Shown: positions 8,505 through 16,178 of the stretch, piece by piece
How the letters are laid out: each line of letters begins with the position of its first letter
How positions within the stretch are numbered: position 1 is the stretch's first letter
Notes under the pieces: model-generated
The model's input: the letters and a program-made list of their open reading frames with translations, nothing else
Databases searched by the model: none
Told to the model about the DNA's origin: nothing
NCBI GenBank assembly: GCA_029882335.1
Contig: JAOUKW010000009.1
Coordinates: 1 to 26,619 of the forward strand
Direction: 5' to 3'
Source of the DNA: Candidatus Heimdallarchaeota archaeon
GTDB lineage: Archaea; Asgardarchaeota; Heimdallarchaeia; Heimdallarchaeales; Kariarchaeaceae
DNA length: 26,619 nucleotides
Translations under genes and position numbers: made by a program

Positions 8505-9053
8505 ATGAGTAAGGGAAGGGCTAGTTTTAAAGTTGTGTTATTGGGAGATGCACGAGTTGGTAAAACTAGTATCAGAAGGAATTATCTAGGTGAATCATTC
8601 AAAGAAAACTACATGGTAACACTTGGTGCCGATTTTGCCATAAAAAGACTAGGTACCGATGTAATCCAGATTTGGGATCTAGCAGGACAACCGGTCTATA
8701 AAGCAGTACGAAGTGGATATTATAAAGGAGCCCAGGGAGCTATCTTTACGTTTGATATTACAAGACCAGATACTTTTTCAAATGTTCCAAAATGGATAGA
8801 TGAAATGGTTGGTGTATCTGAAAGATTAGTCCCAAGTATATTAGTTGGTAATAAAGCAGATCTTAGAGATTCTACATCAAATCCAGTTTCTGTTGAGGAT
8901 GCATCAAATTATGCAAAACAATTGACTGATTGGTCTGGATTTAAGGTACCATATATAGAATCATCCGCATTGACAGGATACAACATTGATGACATATTTG
9001 CATCTTTAATTAGAGAAATAGAAATACTAAATGAAAGTCAGCAAGGACAGTAA
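8505..9053 (+). CDS. Rab/Arf-like Ras-superfamily small GTPase
   Basis: A 182-residue single-domain GTPase with every nucleotide-binding motif of the Ras superfamily: G1 GDARVGKT (14-21), G2 Thr39 followed by GADF, as in Rab-type switch I, G3 WDLAGQ with Asp58 and Gln62, G4 NKAD (116-119) and G5 SSA (153-155). The catalytic Gln is kept, so GTP hydrolysis is expected. There is no C-terminal cysteine for prenylation; membrane attachment, if any, would need another mechanism. Asgard archaea carry many such GTPases; their roles are mostly unknown. ATG 8505 is chosen because AGGTGA lies just upstream; a GTG three codons earlier is an alternative. An unrecognised helical protein follows on the same strand and may be a partner. 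Confidence 0.92.
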   Translation: MSKGRASFKVVLLGDARVGKTSIRRNYLGESFKENYMVTLGADFAIKRLGTDVIQIWDLAGQPVYKAVRSGYYKGAQGAIFTFDITRPDTFSNVPKWIDEMVGVSERLVPSILVGNKADLRDSTSNPVSVEDASNYAKQLTDWSGFKVPYIESSALTGYNIDDIFASLIREIEILNESQQGQ

Positions 9054-9170
9054 ATCAATGATCACTAGAATTTGGCAATTGTATCTAATTTATCCTATCA
9101 AAATAAAGTTTAATAAAGTAATCATAATTAATAATATGAAATATACAATACTATTATTAAGTAGTTTGAC

Positions 9171-9180
9171 ATATATAAAA
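9171..9180 (+). promoter_or_regulatory. TATA box of the 775-residue helical protein gene
   Basis: ATATATAAAA is a strong match to an archaeal TATA box, centred about 27 bases before ATG 9202. Transcription would begin within a few bases of the ATG. A GAGGA at 9189-9193 would then lie outside the message unless initiation is further upstream. Confidence 0.55.
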
Positions 9181-9201
9181 TATTAACTGAGGAATTGAAG
9201 A

Positions 9202-11529
9202 ATGTTTGATCTTCCTGTTGGTTTCTATAAACTACCTGATTTAAGTAATTTATCTATAAAACCACCAGATCCGTATACATTTGATACAACAGGAGTGATT
9301 CACTCCTCAAAATTTGATAGATTAATACAGATGTTAATGATTACCAGTCCATTAAATGAGCATGAACTGAGAGAAATTTTTGATGGGCATAGATTACAAG
9401 CAAATATAATTGAATTTTCTAAAAATAAATTAGTGGATTTTTCAATTCATATTTTGATTGCAAATAAAAATAAAATTGGCTGGCAAAAGATAGATGAGAT
9501 AATAGAAGCAATTGGAAAAAGATTTGTACCTACTTGGAATTTACCAGATTTTAAATTTAACAAAGGCTTTATTGAGATATTTTCAACAATCATACAGTGG
9601 GACTTAGATGACGAAACCGTAGAGATACTCTCTGAATGTATAAAGGTAATTGTAAAATTCCCCCTAACCAGTTTTGAATTTAGGGAGAAAATTGATGCAG
9701 AATATAGGTTTTGGTCAATAAAAAATATACTCTTGATTTATGACTCTATAATTGATTTTCATTTAAACAAGAAAAATCATCCATTAACAAAGCATTTACA
9801 AAATGTAATTACGAATATCGAAAATCGTTTAATAACTGAAATTGAAGATGGAGTATTTGACTTGTATCAAAGAACTGCATTAATATTACTATTCACTAGG
9901 ATCTACGTAAAAACAAGTAATGATGCAATAATTACATCTCAAGAATTAATTGATAAAGCATGGAGAAATATAGAGAAATTATCAAAACAGGAAATTAGTT
10001 CACTTAAATATCTATTTGGTGCAAGTTATTCTTATCTCATTAAATCATTTCTTGAGACTCATCTAGATTACATCACCAAAACCAAATTAATAGGAAGATT
10101 AGTCTCGAATTACATAAATCCACAAGAATTAGATCTAGATATGTGGTTTAAATCATTAAACGATGGGAATTTCGATCCATATGTGATTTTATATATATAC
10201 GAGGGATATCTCTCCACCATACCTGTATTAATTGAGCAATGGTTAGAACTACCAACTAGTGATACAAAAAATATACTTGCATTCCAAATTGGAGATATTA
10301 GTAAGATCCTCCATATTAGTACCTTAGAATATATATATCATATTTTCAATATACCTAAAATCACAGAAACCACAGTAAATGATTTCATTAAGAGATTTGA
10401 AAGATCGAAAGCACCTGCTTTTATCAAAGAAAGACTGGTAAATGTGATTTTAAAGACATTTATTTATATTAGTCACACAGATCAAAAAATCTTTAATTTA
10501 GAAGAATATAATCAACATATCAATCTATATCTTAATTTATCAAATACATATAAATCAAAAGAAGAACACCTACTTTTTGAAATTGAACTAAAGCTGCTGC
10601 TCAATAGATATCCATTTGATTCTATAATGCAAAACATTGTAACTGAAGCTACTAAATCATCTTCAATAATTCTCTCAACAACGTTTGAAACAGAAATAAT
10701 TCGAAAAATCAGTCAAATTATGGAATTTTTGTTAGAGAAATTGAAAAATCAAGGTAAAGTAGATATACAAGCTTTTGAAAGATTAATTTATTTCTTGGGA
10801 GAATGGTTACATAAATTTAAAACCTCAGGAGCTATTTACCATGATGTATTAATGATATTATCTCCAATAATAAGTATTTGTCAAATTCAAATCGCAAGAG
10901 GATATTATGAGGACAAAAAAATAGTCAAAGCATTTCTTACTTACATAAATATGCATTATTTCGTATTACTATTCATGGATGAAGTAAAACAATCCGATTC
11001 ATGGATAACTAAAAATGGGTCTTCAAGTAGAAATATTGATGTAATGAGCGAGTTTAGAGAGCTAATGAAAGATTGGAACATAGGGGAGTTTTTCAACATC
11101 AAATCAATGAAAAGTTTAGCCTCAAATTTAGAATTTTCATTTCAACAATCAAGAATAGGTGGAGCAAATTTTGATGGAATGATCCAGGATGATATAATAC
11201 TTGGATTTATGGATTTGCAAAGATTGCTTGAGGAGTTCCTACAGGAAAAGTTAGAAGAAAATAATCACAATATTACCATAAAAGAAAAATTATTGGAGCT
11301 AGAAATATTTAATATGCCCAAAAAGATCTCTTATAATGTAATGGAAAAAATAGGTTTTAACTCAATTAAAAGTAAAGACGATATTGTTCCTTTTCCTGTA
11401 GTAAAAAATGTACATGAATATGCCACAGCAATAGAGATATTTCCATTAGAAATAGATATAGGTAAATTCAGTGATTCAAAGATATACAATAGTTTTATTG
11501 ATTTGATATCAGAATCTGGCGAAAAGTAG
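9202..11529 (+). CDS. Unrecognised large alpha-helical protein next to small GTPase
   Basis: I do not recognise this 775-residue protein. It has no signal peptide, no convincing membrane segment, no cysteine clusters and no P-loop. Composition is rich in Ile, Leu, Lys, Asn and Glu, and successive amphipathic helices of 15-25 residues run through most of it, suggesting an alpha-solenoid of HEAT or ARM type. The first 35 residues are Pro-rich and less helical, and the last 60 look more strand-like. Codon use matches the neighbours, so it seems native. It follows the small GTPase by 148 bases and has its own strong TATA box; a MoaD-like protein starts 21 bases after its stop. A scaffold, GTPase effector or regulator is possible, but this is inference from position and fold class only. 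Confidence 0.85.
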   Translation: MFDLPVGFYKLPDLSNLSIKPPDPYTFDTTGVIHSSKFDRLIQMLMITSPLNEHELREIFDGHRLQANIIEFSKNKLVDFSIHILIANKNKIGWQKIDEIIEAIGKRFVPTWNLPDFKFNKGFIEIFSTIIQWDLDDETVEILSECIKVIVKFPLTSFEFREKIDAEYRFWSIKNILLIYDSIIDFHLNKKNHPLTKHLQNVITNIENRLITEIEDGVFDLYQRTALILLFTRIYVKTSNDAIITSQELIDKAWRNIEKLSKQEISSLKYLFGASYSYLIKSFLETHLDYITKTKLIGRLVSNYINPQELDLDMWFKSLNDGNFDPYVILYIYEGYLSTIPVLIEQWLELPTSDTKNILAFQIGDISKILHISTLEYIYHIFNIPKITETTVNDFIKRFERSKAPAFIKERLVNVILKTFIYISHTDQKIFNLEEYNQHINLYLNLSNTYKSKEEHLLFEIELKLLLNRYPFDSIMQNIVTEATKSSSIILSTTFETEIIRKISQIMEFLLEKLKNQGKVDIQAFERLIYFLGEWLHKFKTSGAIYHDVLMILSPIISICQIQIARGYYEDKKIVKAFLTYINMHYFVLLFMDEVKQSDSWITKNGSSSRNIDVMSEFRELMKDWNIGEFFNIKSMKSLASNLEFSFQQSRIGGANFDGMIQDDIILGFMDLQRLLEEFLQEKLEENNHNITIKEKLLELEIFNMPKKISYNVMEKIGFNSIKSKDDIVPFPVVKNVHEYATAIEIFPLEIDIGKFSDSKIYNSFIDLISESGEK

Positions 11530-11550
11530 AGATCCACTGGTGAATTCTTG

Positions 11551-11826
11551 ATGAAGGTATATATTAAATCATTTGCAATGATAAGAGAAATTATTGGTGA
11601 AACATCCATTCAATTTATAGTTGAAGATCAAATATCTTTGGAAAAGATGATCTCACAATTAGTTAGAGAATATCCTGATTTACAACCGATCTTATTTAAC
11701 AATAATAAATTAAATCCCCAATTTCTATACATTGTTAATGGGGAGGAAATGAATTTAGGACAAAATAAGGTAATCCATACTGATGAAACAAATCTCGTAA
11801 TAATTCCGCCTGCAGGAGGAGGATAA
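11551..11826 (+). CDS. MoaD/ThiS-family ubiquitin-like sulfur carrier ending Gly-Gly-Gly
   Basis: A 91-residue beta-grasp protein. It opens with the strand MKVYIKSFAMIREIIG, typical of MoaD, has the central LNPQFLYIVNG strand found in MoaD (often LNPALLVAVNG), and ends IIPPAGGG. In this family the terminal Gly-Gly is adenylated by an E1-like enzyme and becomes a thiocarboxylate for molybdopterin or thiamine synthesis or tRNA thiolation, or, in archaeal SAMPs, is joined to protein lysines. This one has three terminal glycines rather than two. Start ATG 11551 has GGTGA eight bases upstream; an adjoining TTG at 11548 is an alternative. The gap to the 775-residue gene is 21 bases, so they are probably co-transcribed. 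No MoaE, MoeB or other E1 gene is nearby, leaving the target open. Confidence 0.85.
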   Translation: MKVYIKSFAMIREIIGETSIQFIVEDQISLEKMISQLVREYPDLQPILFNNNKLNPQFLYIVNGEEMNLGQNKVIHTDETNLVIIPPAGGG

Positions 11827-11889
11827 TAACTATAGTGTCCATAAAAACATTTATAGACAAAAACATACATGTAAAAATTAGGAGTTACT

Positions 11890-11928
11890 ATGATAACTGG
11901 TGAATACGAAATGGCCAAACACAGATAG
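11890..11928 (+). other. Possible 12-codon leader ORF before metG, with T-run
   Basis: AGGAG (11880-11884) lies five bases before ATG 11890, which opens a 12-codon frame (MITGEYEMAKHR) ending in TAG at 11926-11928. Seven T residues follow at once (11929-11935), as in an archaeal terminator. A TATA-like TTTATAG precedes it near 11850. It may be a micro-peptide, an attenuating leader for metG, or a small RNA, and chance cannot be excluded. Confidence 0.25.
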
Positions 11929-11993
11929 TTTTTTTCTACGTTTCCAAATTATTCCAGATTATCAAATTCATAGTAATTATTTTTTCCAAACAA

Positions 11994-11999
11994 AGGTGA
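11994..11999 (+). promoter_or_regulatory. Shine-Dalgarno of metG, supporting the TTG start
   Basis: AGGTGA is five bases before TTG 12005. There is no ATG near the N-terminal ITSALPYINGIKH strand that could serve instead. Confidence 0.65.
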
Positions 12000-12004
12000 T
12001 TTAA

Positions 12005-14098
12005 TTGACACAAGAGCGTTATATTATAACTTCGGCTTTACCGTATATAAATGGAATTAAACATCTGGGTAATTTAATCGGCTCTATCCTTCCAGCGGAT
12101 GTGTATACCAGATATTTAAGATTAATAGGAAAAGATGTAATTTACATCTGTGGTACTGATGAACACGGTACTATTGCAGAATTAGCAGCTCTTGAGGAAA
12201 ATATGGATGTCAGAGCATATTGTGATAAGTACTACCATCTACAAAAAGATACATATGAAAGGTTCGGAGTAGACTTTGATTATTTTGGAAGGACATCAGA
12301 TGAAGAAAACCATGAGCTTACACAAGAAATATTCAAAGGTTTGTATAAAAATGGATATATCAAGGAAATAACCAGTAATCAACTGTACTCGATTGATGAT
12401 AAACGATTTTTACCAGACAGATATGTCATTGGTATATGTCCGAATTGTAATTATGAACGAGCAAGAGGTGATCAATGTGAATCATGCACCTCATTAATTG
12501 ATCCTACGGATTTAATTAATCCGATGTCATCAATTTCAGGTTCTACAAATGTTGAAGTCAGAGAAGTAACTCATTTGTATTTAGACTTACCCAAATTACA
12601 AGATCGAGTTGCTGCGTGGGTTGAAGGGCAGGAGCATTGGTCAAAAACTGCCATATCTATTGCAAATAAATGGATAAAAGAAGGATTGAAGGTAAGGTCA
12701 ATAACTAGAAATTTAAACTGGGGGATCTCAGTACCATTAAAGGAGCATTCAGATCTTGTATTTTATGTTTGGTTTGATGCACCAATTGGGTATCTCTCAA
12801 TTACAAAGAAATGGGCAAGATTAAAAGGTAATCCCGAATTATTTGATCTCTACTGGAAATCACCTGATTCTAAACTAATTCAATTCATGGGTAAAGATAA
12901 TGTACCATTTCATAGTGTGACATTTCCATGTAGCTTACTCGGGTCAGAAACAGGTTATAATTTGGTTTATAATCTAAAAGGATTTCAATACCTAGGATGG
13001 GAAGGGGGGAAATTTTCAACCAGTCAACAAAGAGGTTTATTCTGTGATGAAGCATTGGATATATTTCCTGCAGATTACTGGAGGTGGTATCTCTTATCAA
13101 TAACACCTGAAAGAATAGATACAGATTTTCAACTGGATGGATTAATTAATGCCGTAAATAATGATCTAAATAATTTGTTGGGGAACTTACTTAATAGATG
13201 TACAACCTTTATTCATAGACATTATGATCATAAAGTACCAGAAGTAACAATTCCAAGAAAAAAAATTGAATTGTACTCGAATTTGAGTGAATGTATTGAA
13301 GAATATACAACTACTTTTAATGAGGTAGAATTTCAAAAACCAATACGAGCGATAAGAAAATTTCTGCAAGAATGTAATAAGTACTTCCAAGAATCAGAAC
13401 CATGGAAACTTATTACATCACAGGATCCAAATGACGCTAAACAAGCAAAGTTGGTTATTTCTAATATTGCTCATGCCCTTAGATCAATCGCTATATTAAT
13501 TCGACCAATTATTCCATTTTCGGCTGAAGATTTATACACTAGACTTGGATATGATGGTAAGGATATACACACTCTAACAATAAATCAGATTGAGGATTGG
13601 AAAATATCACAAGGTATTGTCGTGCCAGTAAATAAAACTAATATATTCAATAAAATTTCAATTGATGATTATGAAAAAGGCATTGCAAAGGCCAGACAAA
13701 CGGATAATCCAAAGGAATCAGAAATTGACCCCAAAACAAATCAAGTCTCGTCAACAGACTCAGAAAAGAATAAAGAATATATTGATTATGAGACTTTTGC
13801 AAAGGTAAAATTGATTACTGCAAAAGTACTAGATGTCCAACCTCATCCTAAAGCAGATAAACTGTTGGTTCTAAAGGTAGATGATGGAAAAGGAGATAGA
13901 ACCATTGTTGCAGGAATAGCTCAATATTACAAACCAGATGATTTAACAGGGAAAACAATAATTATTGTAGAAAACTTACAACCAAGGAAGTTAAGAGGTA
14001 TCACTTCAGAAGGTATGATCCTTGCTGTTGATCACGAAGACACTGTAGTTGTTCTGCAACCGGAAAAACCTGTGGGAAGTGGTTTACAAATTAGGTAA
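12005..14098 (+). CDS. metG: Methionyl-tRNA synthetase with C-terminal tRNA-binding domain
   Basis: This 697-residue class I synthetase charges tRNA-Met in the cytoplasm. The Rossmann domain starts with SALPYINGIKHLGN, with the HIGH motif as HLGN at 20-23, and has the KMSKS equivalent KFSTS at 336-340. A zinc-knuckle insert carries Cys145, Cys148, Cys158 and Cys161. The anticodon-binding helical domain occupies roughly 375-535. A charged, low-complexity linker (about 550-590) leads to a C-terminal EMAPII/Trbp111-type OB domain (about 592-697, with HPKADKLLVLKVD and LKPRKLRG-like segments). Many archaea encode that domain separately, so the fusion is worth noting. The TTG start has a good Shine-Dalgarno sequence. 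The class V aminotransferase follows after 77 bases with its own promoter. Confidence 0.96.
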   Translation: MTQERYIITSALPYINGIKHLGNLIGSILPADVYTRYLRLIGKDVIYICGTDEHGTIAELAALEENMDVRAYCDKYYHLQKDTYERFGVDFDYFGRTSDEENHELTQEIFKGLYKNGYIKEITSNQLYSIDDKRFLPDRYVIGICPNCNYERARGDQCESCTSLIDPTDLINPMSSISGSTNVEVREVTHLYLDLPKLQDRVAAWVEGQEHWSKTAISIANKWIKEGLKVRSITRNLNWGISVPLKEHSDLVFYVWFDAPIGYLSITKKWARLKGNPELFDLYWKSPDSKLIQFMGKDNVPFHSVTFPCSLLGSETGYNLVYNLKGFQYLGWEGGKFSTSQQRGLFCDEALDIFPADYWRWYLLSITPERIDTDFQLDGLINAVNNDLNNLLGNLLNRCTTFIHRHYDHKVPEVTIPRKKIELYSNLSECIEEYTTTFNEVEFQKPIRAIRKFLQECNKYFQESEPWKLITSQDPNDAKQAKLVISNIAHALRSIAILIRPIIPFSAEDLYTRLGYDGKDIHTLTINQIEDWKISQGIVVPVNKTNIFNKISIDDYEKGIAKARQTDNPKESEIDPKTNQVSSTDSEKNKEYIDYETFAKVKLITAKVLDVQPHPKADKLLVLKVDDGKGDRTIVAGIAQYYKPDDLTGKTIIIVENLQPRKLRGITSEGMILAVDHEDTVVVLQPEKPVGSGLQIR

Positions 14099-14147
14099 GT
14101 ATAATTTGATTAAATTCTCTCTTATTTTTAGTCTATAACCAAAAAAG

Positions 14148-14154
14148 TATATAT
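14148..14154 (+). promoter_or_regulatory. TATA box of the class V aminotransferase gene
   Basis: TATATAT is centred 25 bases before GTG 14176, with no Shine-Dalgarno between them. It indicates a leaderless message and supports the GTG start. Confidence 0.6.
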
Positions 14155-14175
14155 GAAAAAAAAAACTCTAAATTA

Positions 14176-15420
14176 GTGGAAAACCAAAATTCATATCCGA
14201 TTCATCAGATTAGAGCGGAATTTCCCGCATTAAATCGACAAGTAAATGGAATTACACAAATATATCTTGATGGACCTTCAGGTACGCAGGTTGTAAGAGG
14301 ATGTATTCAAGCGATGGTCAATTATATGGAAAATGGATCTGCCAACCTTGGTGGTAAATATCAAACGAGTATTGAATCCATGGACGTCATTGATGATGCA
14401 AGACAGGCACTTGGAGATTTTGTTGGAGTATCTAAAGATGAAATAGCAATTGGTCCGAATATGACTTCCCTCACATATATGGTTTCTCGAGCATTAAGTC
14501 AATCATGGCAAGCAGGAGATGAAATTGTAGTTACAGAATTAGACCATAGAGCAAATGTAGATCCTTGGATACAAGCTGCAAACGACAAAAATTGTACCAT
14601 TAATTGGATTAAGATGGATAGTGAAAAATTAATACTTGATTTATCAAATTTAGACGAAGTTATTACCCCTAAAACCAAAGTAGTATGTATCGGACATGCA
14701 TCAAATGGTGTTGGAACGATAAATGACATTAGCACGATTGCAGATGCTGCTAAAAAGGTAGGGGCGATATTAGTCGTTGATGCAGTTCATTCAGCTCCAC
14801 ACCTCTATATTGATTTTAATCAATTAAAGGCAGATATATTACTTGCATCCCTGTACAAATTTTTTGGCCCACATCTAGGATTTGTAGCGATAAAAAAGGA
14901 AATATTCGATGAGTTAAAACCCTATAAACTTACCACTTCCCCTACAACTACACCTGAAAAATTAGAAACAGGAACACAAAACCATGAAGCCATTGCAGGG
15001 ATTGTACCTGCGGTTGATTTCTTTACTAATTTAGGTAAGGGAAACACTAGAAGAGAAAAAATTAAATCAGCATTTGAGTTGATTGAAAAATATGAGGATA
15101 CATTAGCAGAAAAGATCCGAGTTGAATTAAGTCAATTACCCCACGTACAACTATATCAAGCAGATAAAACAGTCAGAAAAACACCAACTATTGCATTTAG
15201 GGTTAAAAATATATCCCCTTCACAAGTTTGTAGTTTTTTAGCAGAGAAATATGGTATTTGTTCTGGAGATGGTCACTTTTATGCCAAAACAATTGGTGAT
15301 AGATTGGATTTAAATAAAGATGGAGGTTGGGTAAGAATTGGATTAGCACCATATAATACTGAAGAAGAGGTAGAAATATTCCTTAATGCAATGAAGAATA
15401 TATTAGTAGAATCCAAATAA
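14176..15420 (+). CDS. Class V aminotransferase, cysteine desulfurase-like (TIGR01976-like)
   Basis: A 414-residue fold-type I PLP enzyme. Visible motifs are the YLDGPSGTQV entry, NMTSLTYMVSRAL, the PLP-stacking His124 in ELDHRANVDPW, Asp202 in VDAVHSAPH and the Schiff-base Lys228 in SLYKFFGPH. Spacing and wording match the cysteine desulfurase-like subfamily I know as TIGR01976. In true SufS/CsdA enzymes the persulfide-forming cysteine lies in a GHHCA-type loop; here that loop is GHFYA (366-370), so Tyr369 replaces the cysteine. It is therefore unlikely to be a normal sulfur donor; a lyase, transaminase or epimerase activity is more likely, substrate unknown. It starts at GTG with a leaderless-type promoter. 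No Suf or Isc scaffold genes are adjacent. Confidence 0.88.
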   Translation: MENQNSYPIHQIRAEFPALNRQVNGITQIYLDGPSGTQVVRGCIQAMVNYMENGSANLGGKYQTSIESMDVIDDARQALGDFVGVSKDEIAIGPNMTSLTYMVSRALSQSWQAGDEIVVTELDHRANVDPWIQAANDKNCTINWIKMDSEKLILDLSNLDEVITPKTKVVCIGHASNGVGTINDISTIADAAKKVGAILVVDAVHSAPHLYIDFNQLKADILLASLYKFFGPHLGFVAIKKEIFDELKPYKLTTSPTTTPEKLETGTQNHEAIAGIVPAVDFFTNLGKGNTRREKIKSAFELIEKYEDTLAEKIRVELSQLPHVQLYQADKTVRKTPTIAFRVKNISPSQVCSFLAEKYGICSGDGHFYAKTIGDRLDLNKDGGWVRIGLAPYNTEEEVEIFLNAMKNILVESK

Positions 15421-15567
15421 TTTTGAGCGGGAAAAAATATCGGTATATATATAGTATAAATTAAAATAGACGAAGAGACAGATACGATTGTTTATAAAAT
15501 TTACGGTATTCGGATTTTCTCAAAAAAATAAGAAATAAAAAACAATTAAAATTAAATGATTTTGTAT

Positions 15568-15587
15568 CAATGATCAACCGATCATTG
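15568..15587 (+). promoter_or_regulatory. Perfect 8+4+8 palindrome, operator-like
   Basis: CAATGATC-AACC-GATCATTG is a perfect inverted repeat ending 17 bases before the TATA box. Its size and position suit a dimeric helix-turn-helix regulator acting next to the TFB recognition element. Confidence 0.5.
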
Positions 15588-15634
15588 TTTAAAATGACAA
15601 AATACTTATAAAGTTTGATGAAATACATCTAGTT

Positions 15635-15665
15635 TAGTAGAAGGTTGCCTGCATAACCTCTACTA
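15635..15665 (+). promoter_or_regulatory. Hairpin at predicted 5' end of TFE-beta mRNA
   Basis: TAGTAGAAGGTT pairs with AACCTCTACTA across the 8-base loop GCCTGCAT, with one bulged base. Its left arm begins where the TATA box at 15605-15613 would place the transcription start. It could stabilise the message or regulate translation of the GTG 25 bases downstream. Confidence 0.5.
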
Positions 15666-15689
15666 GAGCGATTTTTGTTAGGTGTAAAT

Positions 15690-16157
15690 GTGAAAAGTAA
15701 TTTTGATAGAATTGATACCACAGAATTAAGAGAAACTACAGCTTTTGGTAATTTAGGGAAGATTGCCACCAGTTATACAGATGGATTGGAAAAATCAATA
15801 CTAGATTTAGTATATAAGCAAAATGATCTTGTAATGTCTGATATTTTGAATAAATTTGGAAATTATCCTAATGTTCATAGACAGGTAAAGAAGCTATTAC
15901 TTGAAAACAAGCTAGTATTATATGAACTAGAGCCAAATAGTGTAGTCAGTGAAATATTTGAAAGTCAACAAATCAAGTTAGTTAACCCGGAAGTATCGAA
16001 ATGGGTAGACTTAGGAGCAGCACAACCGTGTTTAACCTGCTTTGAAATTAAAGAATGTTCTATGGATAATCCCTTAAGCCCTGCGACTTGCCAAGATTTT
16101 GAAAACTGGTTACAAGAAGAAATTGAATTAGAATTTACTCACGATAAAGAAGAATAG
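15690..16157 (+). CDS. Transcription factor E subunit beta (RPC34/RPC39-like)
   Basis: A 155-residue protein matching archaeal TFE-beta, the homologue of RNA polymerase III subunit RPC34/hRPC39. Residues about 32-80 form a winged helix (LEKSILDLVYKQNDLVMSD onward), which in TFE helps open the promoter with RNA polymerase and TFE-alpha. The C-terminus has the family's Fe-S motif: Cys114, Cys117, Cys123 and Cys134, followed by NWL, in the CxxC-x5-C arrangement with SP before the last Cys. GTG 15690 is chosen because AGGTG lies five bases upstream; a TTG at 15675 lacks such a site. TFE-alpha is not in the window. The gene has an unusually elaborate upstream region and ends 21 bases from the convergent amidohydrolase gene. 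Confidence 0.85.
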   Translation: MKSNFDRIDTTELRETTAFGNLGKIATSYTDGLEKSILDLVYKQNDLVMSDILNKFGNYPNVHRQVKKLLLENKLVLYELEPNSVVSEIFESQQIKLVNPEVSKWVDLGAAQPCLTCFEIKECSMDNPLSPATCQDFENWLQEEIELEFTHDKEE

Positions 16158-16178
16158 GTAGATCTCAACCCTCTTTAG

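Larger units (their letters stand above)
15421..15689 (+). promoter_or_regulatory. Control region of the TFE-beta gene
   Basis: This 269-base region holds four signals in order. A TATATATATAG at 15444-15454 may be a second, distal promoter. A 20-bp palindrome lies at 15568-15587. A TATA box CTTATAAAG at 15605-15613 predicts transcription from about 15635. A hairpin at 15635-15665 would then form the very 5' end of the message. No ORF is convincing here. AGGTG at 15680-15684 is the Shine-Dalgarno sequence of the gene. Confidence 0.5.

Noticed and set aside
9056..9063. CAATGATC, identical to one half of the TFE-beta palindrome, after the GTPase gene
   Set aside because: No inverted partner follows; an 8-base match is expected by chance in a window of this size and composition.
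11551..15420. Idea that the MoaD-like protein and the desulfurase-like enzyme form a sulfur-relay system
   Set aside because: The aminotransferase lacks the persulfide cysteine, metG lies between them, and each has its own promoter.
15421..15567. Possible small gene between the aminotransferase and TFE-beta
   Set aside because: All frames are short, start-poor and full of stops; no tRNA or known RNA fold is recognisable.
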